Shown here piece after piece: positions 12,706 to 49,518 of a stretch of DNA of 64,000 bases (positions are counted from its first letter, which is position 1; every line of letters starts with the position of its first letter). This DNA comes from Atrina japonica (Eukaryota > Mollusca > Bivalvia > Pterioida > Pinnidae). The translations under genes were made by a program, and so were the position numbers. The notes below the pieces were generated by a model, which worked only from the letters and a program-made list of their open reading frames with translations, was not told the origin of the DNA and made no database searches. The DNA lies in contig BROG01000005.1 in the NCBI GenBank assembly GCA_030159075.1, forward strand, positions 2,368,001 to 2,432,000, read 5' to 3'.

Positions 12706-13099
12706 TCGTATCTATAGTCAAATCAAATCATAAATTTAAAAGTACATTTGTAAAGCAAGCTATCATTGAATATAAACATTTATACCTATATCAGTAAAAA
12801 CCAAAAAAGTATATCATATATCATTTCATCATTTAAATTTATCAAACAACAGGTCTCAATTTTTTCACTATAAATTTATACTATTTTACCTGGGTATCAA
12901 GTTTTTTTTTTCTTGAAAATTTATGTCAAAGTAAATTTGCAATATGAAATTTGCAAAATTGGATGAGTCGATATTCCAGTTATGTAAAAGTTGAACGGCT
13001 GGTCTTGATTATTTTGCTATATATTTATACTACTTTTATTCCGGATTCTCTGGGATTGAAGGTTTACATTTTTTACACATAAATAATTCTTAAAATTAC
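12706..13099. other. AT-rich sequence downstream of NADK2, no feature recognised
   Basis: No gene is visible. Fragments resemble the TIR-element remnants that follow. Confidence 0.3.
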
Positions 13100-13620
13100 T
13101 TGTTTAACTGAAAACATGGGACAATCAACTTCCATTAACAACCCAAGTTGAAAGTGTAATTAATAATTGCTTAGATCCAAATTGAATTAGGCAGTAACCT
13201 GAGCAGGTCTATTTGTTGTCAATAAGAATAGAAAATATGTGAATTGAAAATTTGGTTATCTCGAATTTCTGCTATCTCGAAATAAACGGGCCGGTCCCAT
13301 TAATTTAGAGATAGCGAGATTCTACTGTATTATTTTTATAAAAAAATGGTTTAATCTAAAAATTACTCCTGTGAGGTTTAATTGCCTGCTTACCTGAAAC
13401 ACTGGCCAATTAAAGTCTATTTAAGTATCAAGGCGAGGCGGTAATCAATAATCGCTTTAATTGCGATTTAAATTAATCAGTAGCCTGAGAAGGTCTATTT
13501 GTTGTCCAATAAGGATAGTCAATATGTGAATCCAAAATTTTGGTTACCTCAAATTCCAGATATCTCAAACTGATGAGGGCAATCCCATGAATTTCAAGAT
13601 AATGGAATTTCACTGTACAG
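13100..13620. mobile_element. Two diverged copies of a Tigger/pogo-like element end
   Basis: Two related blocks (about 13100-13328 and 13380-13616) share the landmarks AGGTCTATTTGTTGTC, AATATGTGAAT, TTGGTTA(T/C)CTC and a right end reading GAGATTCTACTGTA or GGAATTTCACTGTA. The right end is like the one at 32069 in SLC30A7 intron 3. The CTGTA end and TCTCGAA-rich interior are typical of Tc1/mariner-pogo (Tigger) non-autonomous elements. No left terminus was identified with confidence. Confidence 0.45.
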
Positions 13621-14716
13621 TTGAATCATTTAAATTGAACACTCTTACATTGAAATCCCACTTACAGTAAAACCTGCTTTAGTGTCCACCTGTGTATAAA
13701 GACCACCTGGTCATAAAGACTGCTTTTTGCCATCCCCAACTGTACCATTTTTGTACAAATCAACCTCCATATAAAGACTGGTTTTGTTGCTTCCCTAAGG
13801 GAGGGGGGTCTTTATATACAAGTTTCAATGTATTTGAAATGTTTCAATTTCCTGTCCTAATTTCTTAATTACCATTTTAACAGTTTATTTTAGAACCCCT
13901 GTTTATTTGAAAGAAAAATTCATTCCCTGTCGACATCAATATAGCTGGATCTGACTGTAATTATAAACATACAATTTATGTCCATCAATATCTAATATCT
14001 TTGATATATCTACCTTAACTAACAAAACTTTGTAAATCATTCATGTAATAATACTGTGATATCAGCAGTAACTTCCTGTTACAATGCTGTATAGTATCAA
14101 ATAAATATTTTGAAACAAGAACAAAAAAAGCAATAACTACAAAAAAAATATTTATATTGATGCATTGATATTTTTGGGGGCATCGTAATTTTTGTTTTCA
14201 TTTTATCGAGTACAAAAAATACACACAACATGAAAAAAAAATAATGATAAAAAACCAACAACAACTAATGATAACAGTCATACTTACAAAGAATATGTGA
14301 AATAATTTAAGTTTTGATATAATGAGCATCATTCATTGTTGGCAATACTTTCTCATCATTTTGATTCTGTATGGCAAAGTGTGTGCTAGTATAAGATTTC
14401 ACTTGAAAACTTTACAAACAGAAAGTATTGTCCTGTGATGGCTGAGAAATATACAAAGAAAAAAAAATAGAAGTTGGGGACAATGTAAAACAAAAACAAG
14501 CAAAAAATAAAAAATTCTTTAACAAAAACTGCCATTTTATTTATCATTCCGATTAAAATATTCTAAAACCAAATAATTTCTAGGTCATTTTAAAAATCTG
14601 TTGCTCAATCAAAATTTTCTCCTTTACATATATGTAAAATAAACTTATCATCAATAAAAAATTCACACAAAATAAAAAAAAAACCAATATATACAAAAAC
14701 CGATAACCAAACTTAA
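13621..14716. other. NADK2 3' flank, possible 3' UTR
   Basis: AT-rich. On the minus strand an AATAAA lies at 14541-14536, about 175 nt after the NADK2 stop codon, and is a candidate poly(A) signal. A short stretch near 13664-13800 (AGTAAAACCTGCTTTAGTG, TATAAAGACCACCTGG) looks like a remnant of an interspersed repeat. No gene is visible. Confidence 0.35.
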
Positions 14717-28506
<13,790 letters not shown>

Positions 28507-28946
28507 TGTTGTTCTGGTTTAAATGGTTTCTAACGTCTTTGTTTGTTGGATTTTGAGATACCAAAAGCCCTGAAAACAGACAAGTAATCAAGTTGATATA
28601 CTAATCGTGTAGTGGATGTTCAGAAAATCCGCCGATCATCTCCATATTGGAAAGAGAAGCAGAGCTAATAAAGAACAATTATTTAGTTGCGTATTTGTCA
28701 CATTCAATAACTATAGTTATCATCTAATCCCTTATATTATGCTTAAAACCAATTAAATATTTTTAAAAATTGATTATTTTTAATTACAATGATGAATATT
28801 GTAAATAAGTAATTGCATTTTGGATACGCAACTACGTTTTAAAACCTTAAAGTAGCTAATTTGGGAGTGTGACACGACACCGGTCTAGAGGATGTGAAGT
28901 TTTGGTTGTTTACAAATAAATTCTACAACACTCACTGATAAACATA
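28507..28946. promoter_or_regulatory. Shared divergent promoter interval, NADK2 / SLC30A7
   Basis: Only 440 bp separate the two start codons on opposite strands, so both core promoters and 5' UTRs must lie here unless non-coding exons exist. The interval contains an 11-bp inverted repeat, TAGTTGCGTAT at 28684-28694 and ATACGCAACTA at 28824-28834, enclosing an AT-rich core. This could be a small MITE or paired binding sites. No TATA box is placed convincingly. Confidence 0.6.
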
Positions 28947-39326
<10,380 letters not shown>

Positions 39327-40023
39327 CATTGCCATGACAACACTGAATCATCTTAACAGCTGACATACTGTCATCTACATTAACAGATTGTCTCCATTTT
39401 GCCACATTCAGCTTATATATAGAATGAAACTTGTGTAAAAGTTACAACAGGGAAGAAATCACAAAAAAAGACTTGAGTGAAATTTACATGAATTAAGAGA
39501 TAATTCCACAAAGCCAGGACGAAATTATTGTGTAATTTTGTAGCTAAATAGTTAATAGTGATGTGGTAAATCTCCATTTAACCAGCAGTCTATTAAGTCA
39601 TATCTGGGAGATCACATTGACAACATGGTCATATGTTTAAGGCTTGGTCAGGTATTTTGTAAAGTATTCTATAGATCAACTGACAATCACATGTTAAAAT
39701 ATAATGACTTCCAGTACGGACTGTCAACAATGTCACAAAATTACACTCACCTCCTTGATGTCACAGGACAACATCAAAGCTCTGTAGAATACACCATTAG
39801 TATCATTTTTCAGTGATTTATAATTTGCTAAAATTTCATCTTTCATTCACCTTAAACATTGGCAGTGTTTCACTACAAGTGGTCAATTGGTCATTTGTAA
39901 ATTACGTTTGTTGGTCACATGGTAGATTGATTGATTTGTTACCTGTTATAAAACACTGCCCAGACTAATATGTATATATGTGTTTTATCATACATATTTA
40001 TAAGTATGTATAAAACAAAGCCA
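39327..40023 (+). other. SLC30A7 3' flank / probable 3' UTR
   Basis: Directly follows the stop codon. No AATAAA was found before the inverted-repeat element at 40024. The first one seen is at 40349-40354, inside the right arm of that element, so it may have contributed a poly(A) signal. This is inference only. Confidence 0.35.
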
Positions 40024-40393
40024 TCTGGGCCCGAAGTCACCAAATTTACTCAGTAGGCTACTCAATCTCAACTAGCTTTCGATGATTTTAAGGTAAATAC
40101 ACGCAATATTTATTCTGAAATTGGGAATGTTTGTATATTGACAACATACAAGTGTAAATAATGATATAAATTATTGTTCATTTGAAAGAAACTTCAAAAA
40201 TATTAACTCGAGGTATTTGTTCAATTTTTACAGGAAAATCATAATTGTGACACAAAAATCTATATGTGAATGATGAAAAATAATAATTACGTTTCCTAAT
40301 CACTTAAACCCAAAAGTTTTACAAATGATTTTATGATAAAAAAATCTAAATAAAAGTTGAGTATTGAGTAAATTTGGTGACTTTGGGACCAGA
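40024..40393. mobile_element. 370-bp inverted-repeat element downstream of SLC30A7
   Basis: The left end TCTGGGCCCGAAGTCACCAA and the right end GTGACTTTGGGACCAGA are inverted repeats that continue inward (ATTTACTCA / TGAGTAAAT, CTCAAC / GTTGAG). No clear target duplication and no coding capacity. Confidence 0.65.
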
Positions 40394-41939
40394 CTTAAAA
40401 GTCGATCATTAATAATCTTCACGTCCATTGACTAAGCACCTTCAACATGAGTTTTCATTTACAATTTGTTTAATTTTGTTAACAATCATTCAAGTACCAT
40501 TACTACTACATATAGATACATTTGTGTGAGGTCAAAGAAGTAGAAGATATGTCAAGATAATTTATTGTGGTTGAATTGTATAAGATGGTATATTCTGGCA
40601 AAGTTGGTGATATGTAAAATGTGTGTATGGTAGTTAAGATTTTTAAGTGTGTTTATAACTTATTCTGATCAACATTTCTTTCAGATTTTTTTCTTGATCA
40701 GTATTTATATTGTTAACGTTTTGCTGTTTAGACTGATTTTTATTTGGTTTGATAAACTCAGTCTTTTTTTTATGTTCTTTTTTATGTCATTTTAGTCACT
40801 CAGATGACCTGTTCCAGTTTTGTTGTTGTTAGTCATTGTCAGAATGGGCATCTTGTACACACATTTGAACAATTTTAATTTCTTTTTCAAATCAATTAAT
40901 TGTCTTTAGATTCTGTATGTAGGGGTTGTCCAATGATGATAGATAGGGTGGGGACTCATATAAGGTCCTTTAAGTCTCCAGACTATTTTGACATCACTCA
41001 CCTGAATTTTAGGAGCTCTATATATATTTTGAAAGTAATTCAAGATCTCGGTCTACTTCATTATAGGAATAGTAAATCAATTTTTTTGCATTTTGATAAT
41101 GATAACATTTCCGAACTACTAGATGTAAACAAAATAAACAGCTACAAAGTTGATTTGGGAACATATTAATTGATTTTCATCGTACAAACTTGTTCAGTAA
41201 GTGTACATATCCTATATAGTTAAATTGAGTTTGTATTATTGACAGACAAATCCGATCTTATTATCAGCTCCACGTAACTTAACATAATTCGGTGTTTCAT
41301 TCAAATTGCCAATTATAAATCTGTCTTTCACAAATATACCGGTATTCACTATCCCTCTCTCTCTCGAAGACATGTAAACTTTCTCTCAAATACACAACCA
41401 CAGAGGTACATACATTATATTTGTATACAAGGTGTTGATAGTCTTATCTCCTAGATAGCATTCCAGAAACACAGCATCGTCGTGTTTCACAAAATTGTCA
41501 AAGTTCTGTCTTATTGAAGTAAAGTAATTTTTAATCTCCAAAAGAATTTTTAGCAAAATTCATTCCTTTATAAATATACTTGTATTCTTACATCACTCAT
41601 TTAACTATTCACAGCGACAGATTTTATAAGAGATTTTATTACATCAAATTTTTACAAGCAAGGAAAATATGGTAGGCTTCACTTTATTTTCAAAGACAGA
41701 CAATTTTCTCATATTGCCCTTGTTTTTTTTTATTTTATAATGTAGTGATATCGTGATACAGCTGTTACAATTTTGTCCAATTGGAGATCAGGAGAGGTGA
41801 TTGTTTATTAACAATTCATTTTTATGATATGTGTTTTGTCTTTAATATCTGTACAAAAACGGATCAAAATTACCTACATGCCCATTTGTCAGTTTCCAAA
41901 AACAATTTAAATGCAATATCTATGACATTATACTATAAA
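40394..41939. other. Intergenic between SLC30A7 and EIF3H, no gene recognised
   Basis: AT-rich. An 89-codon open frame at 40900-41169 has no recognisable motif and starts with a non-ATG codon; it is not called as a gene. Confidence 0.3.
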
Positions 41940-42145
41940 CACATGTTAAGGGTTGGTGAGATTAGAATTCATTATAGAGCCTTCAGTTTGGGGAAGTTTG
42001 CCAGTTGACCTGCAAAAGGCTGGTGGTCTCTTCCAAAGTTCTCCCCTCCACCATTAAAACAGGCCGCCACCATATAACTGAAAAATTGTTGAGTGTGGCA
42101 TCAATCGCATTTAAATTTATTTAAATAAAATAAATAAATAAAGCC
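41940..42145 (+). mobile_element. SINE family 2 copy
   Basis: Contains GGTGGTCTCTTCCAAAGTTC, then CACCATTAAAACAGGCCGCC and ATATAACTGAAAAATTGTTG, and ends in an AAATAAAATAAATAAATAAA tail, as expected for a SINE 3' end. Confidence 0.65.
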
Positions 42146-45100
42146 TTCAATAGTTTTTCTTGTAATTGCTAGCACATGTATATGCATTCATTACACAATA
42201 TTAACCGAAACAATGAAATGATATTTAGAGTACAATTAGACTGTGATAAGAAATGTAGAATGTCCTACTTACTGTGTCAAACACAGAAATGATAGCAAAT
42301 GTAGTTTGGTGCATTTACATTGTAATGAAGCTTCTATTTTTATATATGTAACATGGGGGGCACCTGTCTTTATCTGCTTCAGTTGGATTACAGGGGAAAA
42401 TGGCACAATATAATATAAACTCCCTTGAAGATTAACATTTAAGCTTATACTGGTACCTAATTTGAACTACGATGGTATCTTAAAATCGTGAGTAATTCTG
42501 AATTTGGAATAGGTTTATAACACTTACACTGAAATAATAGAATTCATATGATAAAACATAAATCAATGGGGTAATTATTTGTATTAATTTGCTAAGTGTA
42601 AATTGCTTGTTATTAATGTTACCAGGAAAGTTTGCTTTTATGGTGACATTCATCAACAATGGTATACTTAAGTGACATTTTATAAACACATCATAAATCT
42701 AAAAGTGAATGGGATCAATTTTACTTATTTCATCTGTAGTGTAGTACTAAGTCATGAAATCATGAGAATTTCAGTAAATGATACTTTCATTATCGTATCA
42801 CTTGTCACCTGGATTTAGACGTTGTGGCATGTTCACAATGGTTATGTGCCACACAAATCAGCATTACTCACATCAAGATTTAATTTATTTCAAATGTCAG
42901 GGAATGTCATGTGTCTCGTCATAATATATCGATGTCACTTTGCTACTTAATGATTCTAAATGTTGTTTTTGTTACTGTGTACCTGGAAAATTTCACTCCT
43001 GTTTAATTTTTCGCCTTTGCCCTTCAGCTAGAGGGCCGAATTTAAAATGGAAACAACAATTTCAAGTTAAATAATTGATGCACAGACACCCATGCCATCT
43101 ATGAGACAATGGTAATTTAGGGTGACTTTCAGATGGGGTGAATATTTTTCCTGTCGAAAAAGTAAAAAATAACCAGGTGCCAAAATTTCCATGTATACAG
43201 TATTTAACCATTGTTTTGTATATCTTAAAGTATGTGTATTGCCAAAGAACTCTGTTGTAAAAGTAATTGGTTCTTCCACTTCACAAAAGGATATTGCAGA
43301 CAGAGAAGGTTGGTTTGTGAAAATCTGGCAATGTTTGAAATTGTCAAACAAACTGAGATATTTAGATCAGGAATTTGAGTGCAGATTTTATTTTAATTTT
43401 TTTCTTAAAAGTATGTGATCATATTGTCTTTAAATATGAGTATTGTTGACTATTTTTGCATTTTCAAGTAAAGATCAGCATATTAATGTAGTAATGAATC
43501 ATATTGCAGTTTTTATAAAACATTAACACGTGGGTTGTAGATAAACTTTATATCTAATTAGATCAATTTATAACATTTTTTCAGTATCTAAATACAAATA
43601 GATCAGGCTACTCTACAACGGGAGTTGTGTTGGTATTTTACAATATTAGAGGTAATCTTAAGTTTTGTGACGGTAATCATTGATGTAATAGAAAGCATGT
43701 TACAATGTAACTAGTATAAGTGTCAGAGAATTTTAACTTTATTCAACAGTTACCTAAATCATAGAAAAGCTTACCATTTACAGAGGCTGGTACACTTTGT
43801 AACAGTGTATAGAGCTGCTTGTAGGCGGAGTCTATCATTTTTAGTTGTGTTATAAGCCCATACTATCAACTTTATAATGTATCTACTAAACATTTGTACT
43901 GCATTCAGCAGATGGCTCATACATGGTATAAAATTAAGTTCCCTACTTCTGCATGCAAATTAAGGGGAGACAACTGGAAATTGACTTTTGTAACAATTAG
44001 TTATTGGTGACAGTTGAAAGCCTCCATTTTCACAATCTGTGTAATATTTTTTATGTCTTCATTTTAGTTTATGTACAGGTAAAATTGGTGCACATTCTAA
44101 ACATTTACTATATTTTCAACTTGAGTTAAAATTTGTCTTTTTTATCTGCATCAACCACCTGTAAAACCAGATTTTACTTCATCCTATAAAATGCGAAGTA
44201 TTTATTCTATAAATTAGAACTGTTTAAATAACTCTCTTAATTTGCTTTTTATAAAAAAAGGCTAGTATTATTTGATTTTCACATCAGTAACATAGATAAC
44301 CGATACTTGTCCATGGCATCTCTTATTGGAACACACACACACATATTTAAAGTAAACATTGTTCCAAAGTTGCAAAATTGTCCTTTTAGACCGAGATTGT
44401 TTAAAGATGTTGAGAATTGTGTATGTGCAATATTGTAACCATAACAGGGAGGGCAGATCCAAATTATTTTTTTGCTAAAAATTTGTCACATGATTCTATA
44501 TCTATATAGAAATGTTCTGGTTATCTAAATACTTCTTAAAGGTTAAATGGTAATTGTTAAATGTTAAGTTCTTACTCACAAGAATGATAAAAAAAAAAGA
44601 TTATGTTACTTTCGACATATTCTCTAAAATTTGAATATGTAATATTTTCTGTATTTTAATAATTAGGCAAACTCAAAAGTCAGTTCAAGCCCATGGGAGC
44701 TCTATAAACAAAACTTTGTTTATTTCGATATATTCAATATTACTGGTTTGTCAGTACTAGATACATATTATAGGTTTTTTTTTATTAATGGATTATTTTT
44801 TTTCCCTGAATATTATCCACTCTACAGCTTCTAGAAAGACATTTCCATAACAAAAGTTGTTGCATGTAAGAAATTTTACTTTGTGAAGAATTTAAATGAC
44901 ACAGTTTTATGTGGAGGGATTTTTTATGTGAATTAACAATTGAAATATATAACGTTGTGCTAATTTATCATTTTTTTTTCGTTAGCATTAAATTATCATA
45001 CATAGGCATTTTCTTGTTGACATCACCATGTGCTATATTTTATTATTGCATTTCTATGTCTGCCATATCTGAGTGATCTTGAGGATACATGATCACTAGT

Positions 45101-45309
45101 CATGCAATATCATCACTCTAGTCACTATAGTAAGTGTATGTTAATACACTTAAACAACATGATTTAATTACTGCATGTATATAGTTGTAAATAGTATCTG
45201 TAAATATTGATGTAAAGGTGCTGGATTAAAAAAAATGTAAAATGAAATCTGAAGCAAAAATAAAATGTTAAATGTCAACTGTTTTATGAAGTTGTTGTGA
45301 ACCATAGTA
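42146..45309. other. Intergenic, nothing recognised
   Basis: Unique AT-rich DNA. Small open frames on both strands (for example 43067-43351 and 43191-43418) overlap one another and lack family motifs or splice-supported continuation. Confidence 0.3.
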
Positions 45310-45760
45310 TCATACACAGGTTTTGTGATGAACAAAAGGGTTTTTGTGACAGGAAGACAGGTTTTTGAGATAGGAAGAAAGATTTTTGTGACAGGAAGAA
45401 AGGTTTTTGTGATAGGAAGAAGGGTTTTGTGACAGGAAGAATTGATTCTGTGACAGGAAGACAGGATTTGTGACAAGAAAGGTTTTTGTGACAGGAAAAA
45501 GGGTTTTTATGATAGGAAGAAGGGTTTTTGTGACAGGACAGGAAGGGTTTTTATGAGGGGAAGAAGGGTTTTTGTGACAAGAAGAAAGGTTTGAGACAAG
45601 GAACTGCTATAGGCAGAAGGGATTGTGATGGACAGAAAGGTTTGTGTTAGACAGAAGAGTTTGAGATGGATGGGTTTGTGTTAGACAGAAGGGATTGTGA
45701 TAAGCAGATGGGTTTTTGACAGACAAGGATTTTTGTGATGAGGAAAAAAGTTTGTGATGG
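45310..45760. repeat. 21-bp degenerate minisatellite
   Basis: Units like GACAGGAAGAAAGGTTTTTG plus T. The first half is regular; the second half (from about 45600) drifts to GGCAGAAGGGATTGTGATGG. The minus-strand open frame here (LPVTKTFLP-like) is a repeat artefact. Confidence 0.88.
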
Positions 45761-46549
45761 GTTTGTTTACTGGTGCTTTACAACACATGTACATTGTATA
45801 TATATTATTTCCTGTTTTATGGTAGCAGCATGTGTTTTATAAGTGAGAAAACCTTATTTCAAAGTATCCAGGAAAAAAGTAGTCTTTCATAATTAAAGTG
45901 GCTGACATCTCCATGTAGTCAAGTTTTGATAAAACTAGGATTGAACTTGGAATGACTAGAAGTCAGAGTTCAATTCATGCTGCCCTAACCACCGAGGTGA
46001 AAAGGGCCAAAAGGAGTGTTCATTAAAGTGAAATTGGTAAATGTGTTTTCCGGTAAGGAAACAGTTCTGAAGCTGAAGCAATCTGGGAAAACAATTATTA
46101 TTCACATATAATTATTCCTTTTCACATGAACATGAAATAAACACAGATTTGCATCCTATTCCGTCTTCAAATTGCACTTGTCTCCTCGACATTCAATTAT
46201 ATTTGTAAAATTTCTGAAAGTTAATTTGCAATGTCAGATTCAAACTTACAGTTATAAAGGGTTATGTTTGAATAGTATATTCGAATAATACACATGGATT
46301 TGATCTTCCAGGCACCAGACGACTGCTTTCTGATGTATACAATATAAAATATTGTATAAAATCTGCATACATTTCCATCAACAACAGCTCTTACTGCTTT
46401 AATGTCCATGGCTTCTAACATAAATATATTTTTCAATTCGGTAAAAAAAAACAACAACAAAAAACGCTATCTTCATACGTAATTTTAATTCAGCTTCCAA
46501 CTGTGCACATCAACTTATTGATATCAACCTTTAAATTATACTAAGTCTG

Positions 46550-49482
46550 TTAACTTTCTGGTGATTCACCTTGAAGACTTTCTGCCATGAACAATTTTCC
46601 AAAACTCTGAGAAGCAAATTCTCCTATCTGATGACAATAGCTATTGATTTGTCCAGCCAGTAACAAACTGTCAAGACGAGCTGGTGTTTGTAATGGTTTG
46701 AAGATCTTGTTGATATCTTCCTCTGGCAACGGATTTTCCCCTCGTGATGTACGCTGAGTATTTTCCTGTTGCTGTAAACAAAATGAAATATAAGAAATAA
46801 ACAAATAAATGACTTCAAGCAGTTCAAATGAAATTATGAACAAGTGCTTCATACCATAATTCTCACCTGAGCAACTTCTGATCAGAAAAGCTAATTTGAG
46901 TCTAAGATACGGTACATACAAGGTAAACATCCATACACTTATAAACACAACAATTGTTAGTTTATTATAAAATGGAAGGAAGGTTAGTTATTGGTATAAA
47001 GATATTTCATCACCACTTATCTAATGTATATGTGGTTATTTTTGCCATTGATTATTTTTGCCTTTTTTACAACAGAAAACATATTCACTCCATCTTAAAT
47101 TCACCTTAAATCACCATAGTCCAAAGAATGGCGTGAATGTTGCATGCTTCAGTTACTTAACTTGAAAATTTTGCCCTAATTTTGAATTTGCCCTTTCATC
47201 TAAGACTAAGAGCAAGAATTTAACTGGAGCAAACATTTCCTTGTGTACAGGATTTTGATGATCAGTAAATGTATGATGATACTGAGTTTGATAGCAAAAT
47301 AAGCAAACCCAATCTCCTTTAACTTACAACGTCGAACAAAAAACTTGGGGTGCATTAAAAGTTTGATATGAAAAGTTACCCTTTTCTGTATATATTGTTG
47401 TTTCTGAATATGTTGTTTTTGATGTTGTCTCTGGTAGTTAAGAAAACGATTGGAGTCCATTGCTATGTCATCAACACAGCCCATCAGCTGGCGCAAATTC
47501 TTCTCCAACATTGAACTGAAATCAACAAACAAAAATGTTAAAATTGTCAGAGATATCCTAAAATGAACAAGTTTGATATTCTTTTCCTTGATTATTTCAC
47601 AGAGTTGTTCAATCTCATAAAAAGTTCTTAGTTGAAACAGTTTTTTTCTCCTGTCTTATTATTGCAAGACATTAATTTTATTTATTTAGCTACAGGGTAA
47701 AATTTTACACATTCAACTCCCTGAAAACTTCTGAATAAAGACAAGTAATATCCAGGCCTTTTTCTGCCAATTTTGGGGAAAATGCCATGGGTGACGCAAT
47801 AAAGAATTTTGATGTGAATTTGTATCAAATTTGGAAAAATGTGCAAAATGTAATAAAATCTCTATTTTAGATGCATTCCCCCTGCAATAATTCATTTTTC
47901 ATTATGGTCATGGTCTATTTACCAAATTGAAAATGTTTTTCATCAAACTTGAAAAAAAAAATGTATTTTGCATTGGGAATGGGACCAAATATCGGCCCTG
48001 TGGAAACTACAGAAAAAGGCCTGATATCTTAATACAATTAGTAGGTAACTAATTACATTTGCTTGTTTTCTGTCCAATCAAATTGTTTGGATTTCAAAAT
48101 TTGAAAAATTGTAAATAGCTTTCTCAGAATGCACTAATTTTAATATCCAGGGAAAATACATCCTCCAAAATTATAAGCTATATGTTATCAGTAAATACAA
48201 GTTTTCGTATCTATTAAATTTCATTTTGAAGTTTTTTGACATGACGTACCTGGTGGCCAAGTCTAAGAAATTGTACTGATGTTCTCTCTGTACTTTCTCC
48301 TCTACTTCACATAACAGAGCATTAGACAGATGAGAATTCTTGACAACGACAGGAATTTCCTCAAACATAGATTCAAAGCTTATGTTGGCCGATTGTATAG
48401 CATCAGGGGTGAAGTCTCCATCTCTGTAAAAATTCATCATTTCTTCTGTCAGGCGATAAGCCTTCAGTGCTAGAAAACCTTGTGTAGTTCTCAGAGGATC
48501 TGGAATAATTAAATATCACTAGAATGTCATAACAGAACTAAAAAATATGTTATCCACAACAGTATCTAAATCATACCTTAACAGGAAAAAAATAGCCAGC
48601 ACTAATACAAGAGGTGTTGATATAGAGGGAGATGTGGTGATATAGAGGGAGATGTGGTGATATAGAGGGAGATGTGTCGTAATATAGAGGAAGATGTGCT
48701 AATATAGAGGGAGAGGTGCTGATATAGAGGGAGAGGTGGTGATATTGAGGAAGATGTGCTGATATAGAGGGAGATGTGCTGATATAGAGGGAGGGGTGCT
48801 GATATTGAGGAAGATGTGGTAATTTAGAAGAAGATTTGCTGATATATAGGGAGAGGTGTTGATATAGAGGAAGATGTGCTGATTAAGAGGAAGATGTGGT
48901 GATATAAAGGGAGATATGCTGATTTATAGGAAGATGTGGTAATATAGAGGAAGATTTGATAATCTAAAGGAAGATGTGCCAATTTAGATTTAGATATGTG
49001 GATATAATAAGCTTTTAATAAACTGGAACACCAGAGGAGTATATTTTTGGCATTTAGAACTACAATTTTCATACTTTGACAAATAGAAACATAGAATTCA
49101 TTTTCCCTTATTACTGGGAAATGTATTTGGATATTGTCTTTGACTGAGAAAACTACATCTAATTTCAACCAATCAAATACAACACACAGCTGAAACAAAA
49201 TATATCATAAATCAATCACACTGATTCACTTCAATATAGATGTTACACTGATCATGTGCAATTAATTAAATTGTTAAATGTTCTATGAACATTGTCCAAA
49301 CAGATCATTTACTTTACTTAAAAATGTGGTGGTGGTGACAAAAGTTTATCAGAAAAAAAGCCACTATGTCATCTTTTTGGAAAATAAAGTTTTATGCTCC
49401 ACAATGTACTCTGGATTTGTGTTTCACATTCTGCGAATCATCAATATCAACTTTCAAGGAAAAGATATCATTGATATATACT

Positions 49483-49518
<36 letters not shown>

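Noticed and set aside
40900..41169. 89-codon open frame downstream of SLC30A7
   Set aside because: Starts with a non-ATG codon and has no recognisable domain or splice partner; most likely chance in a 3' flank.
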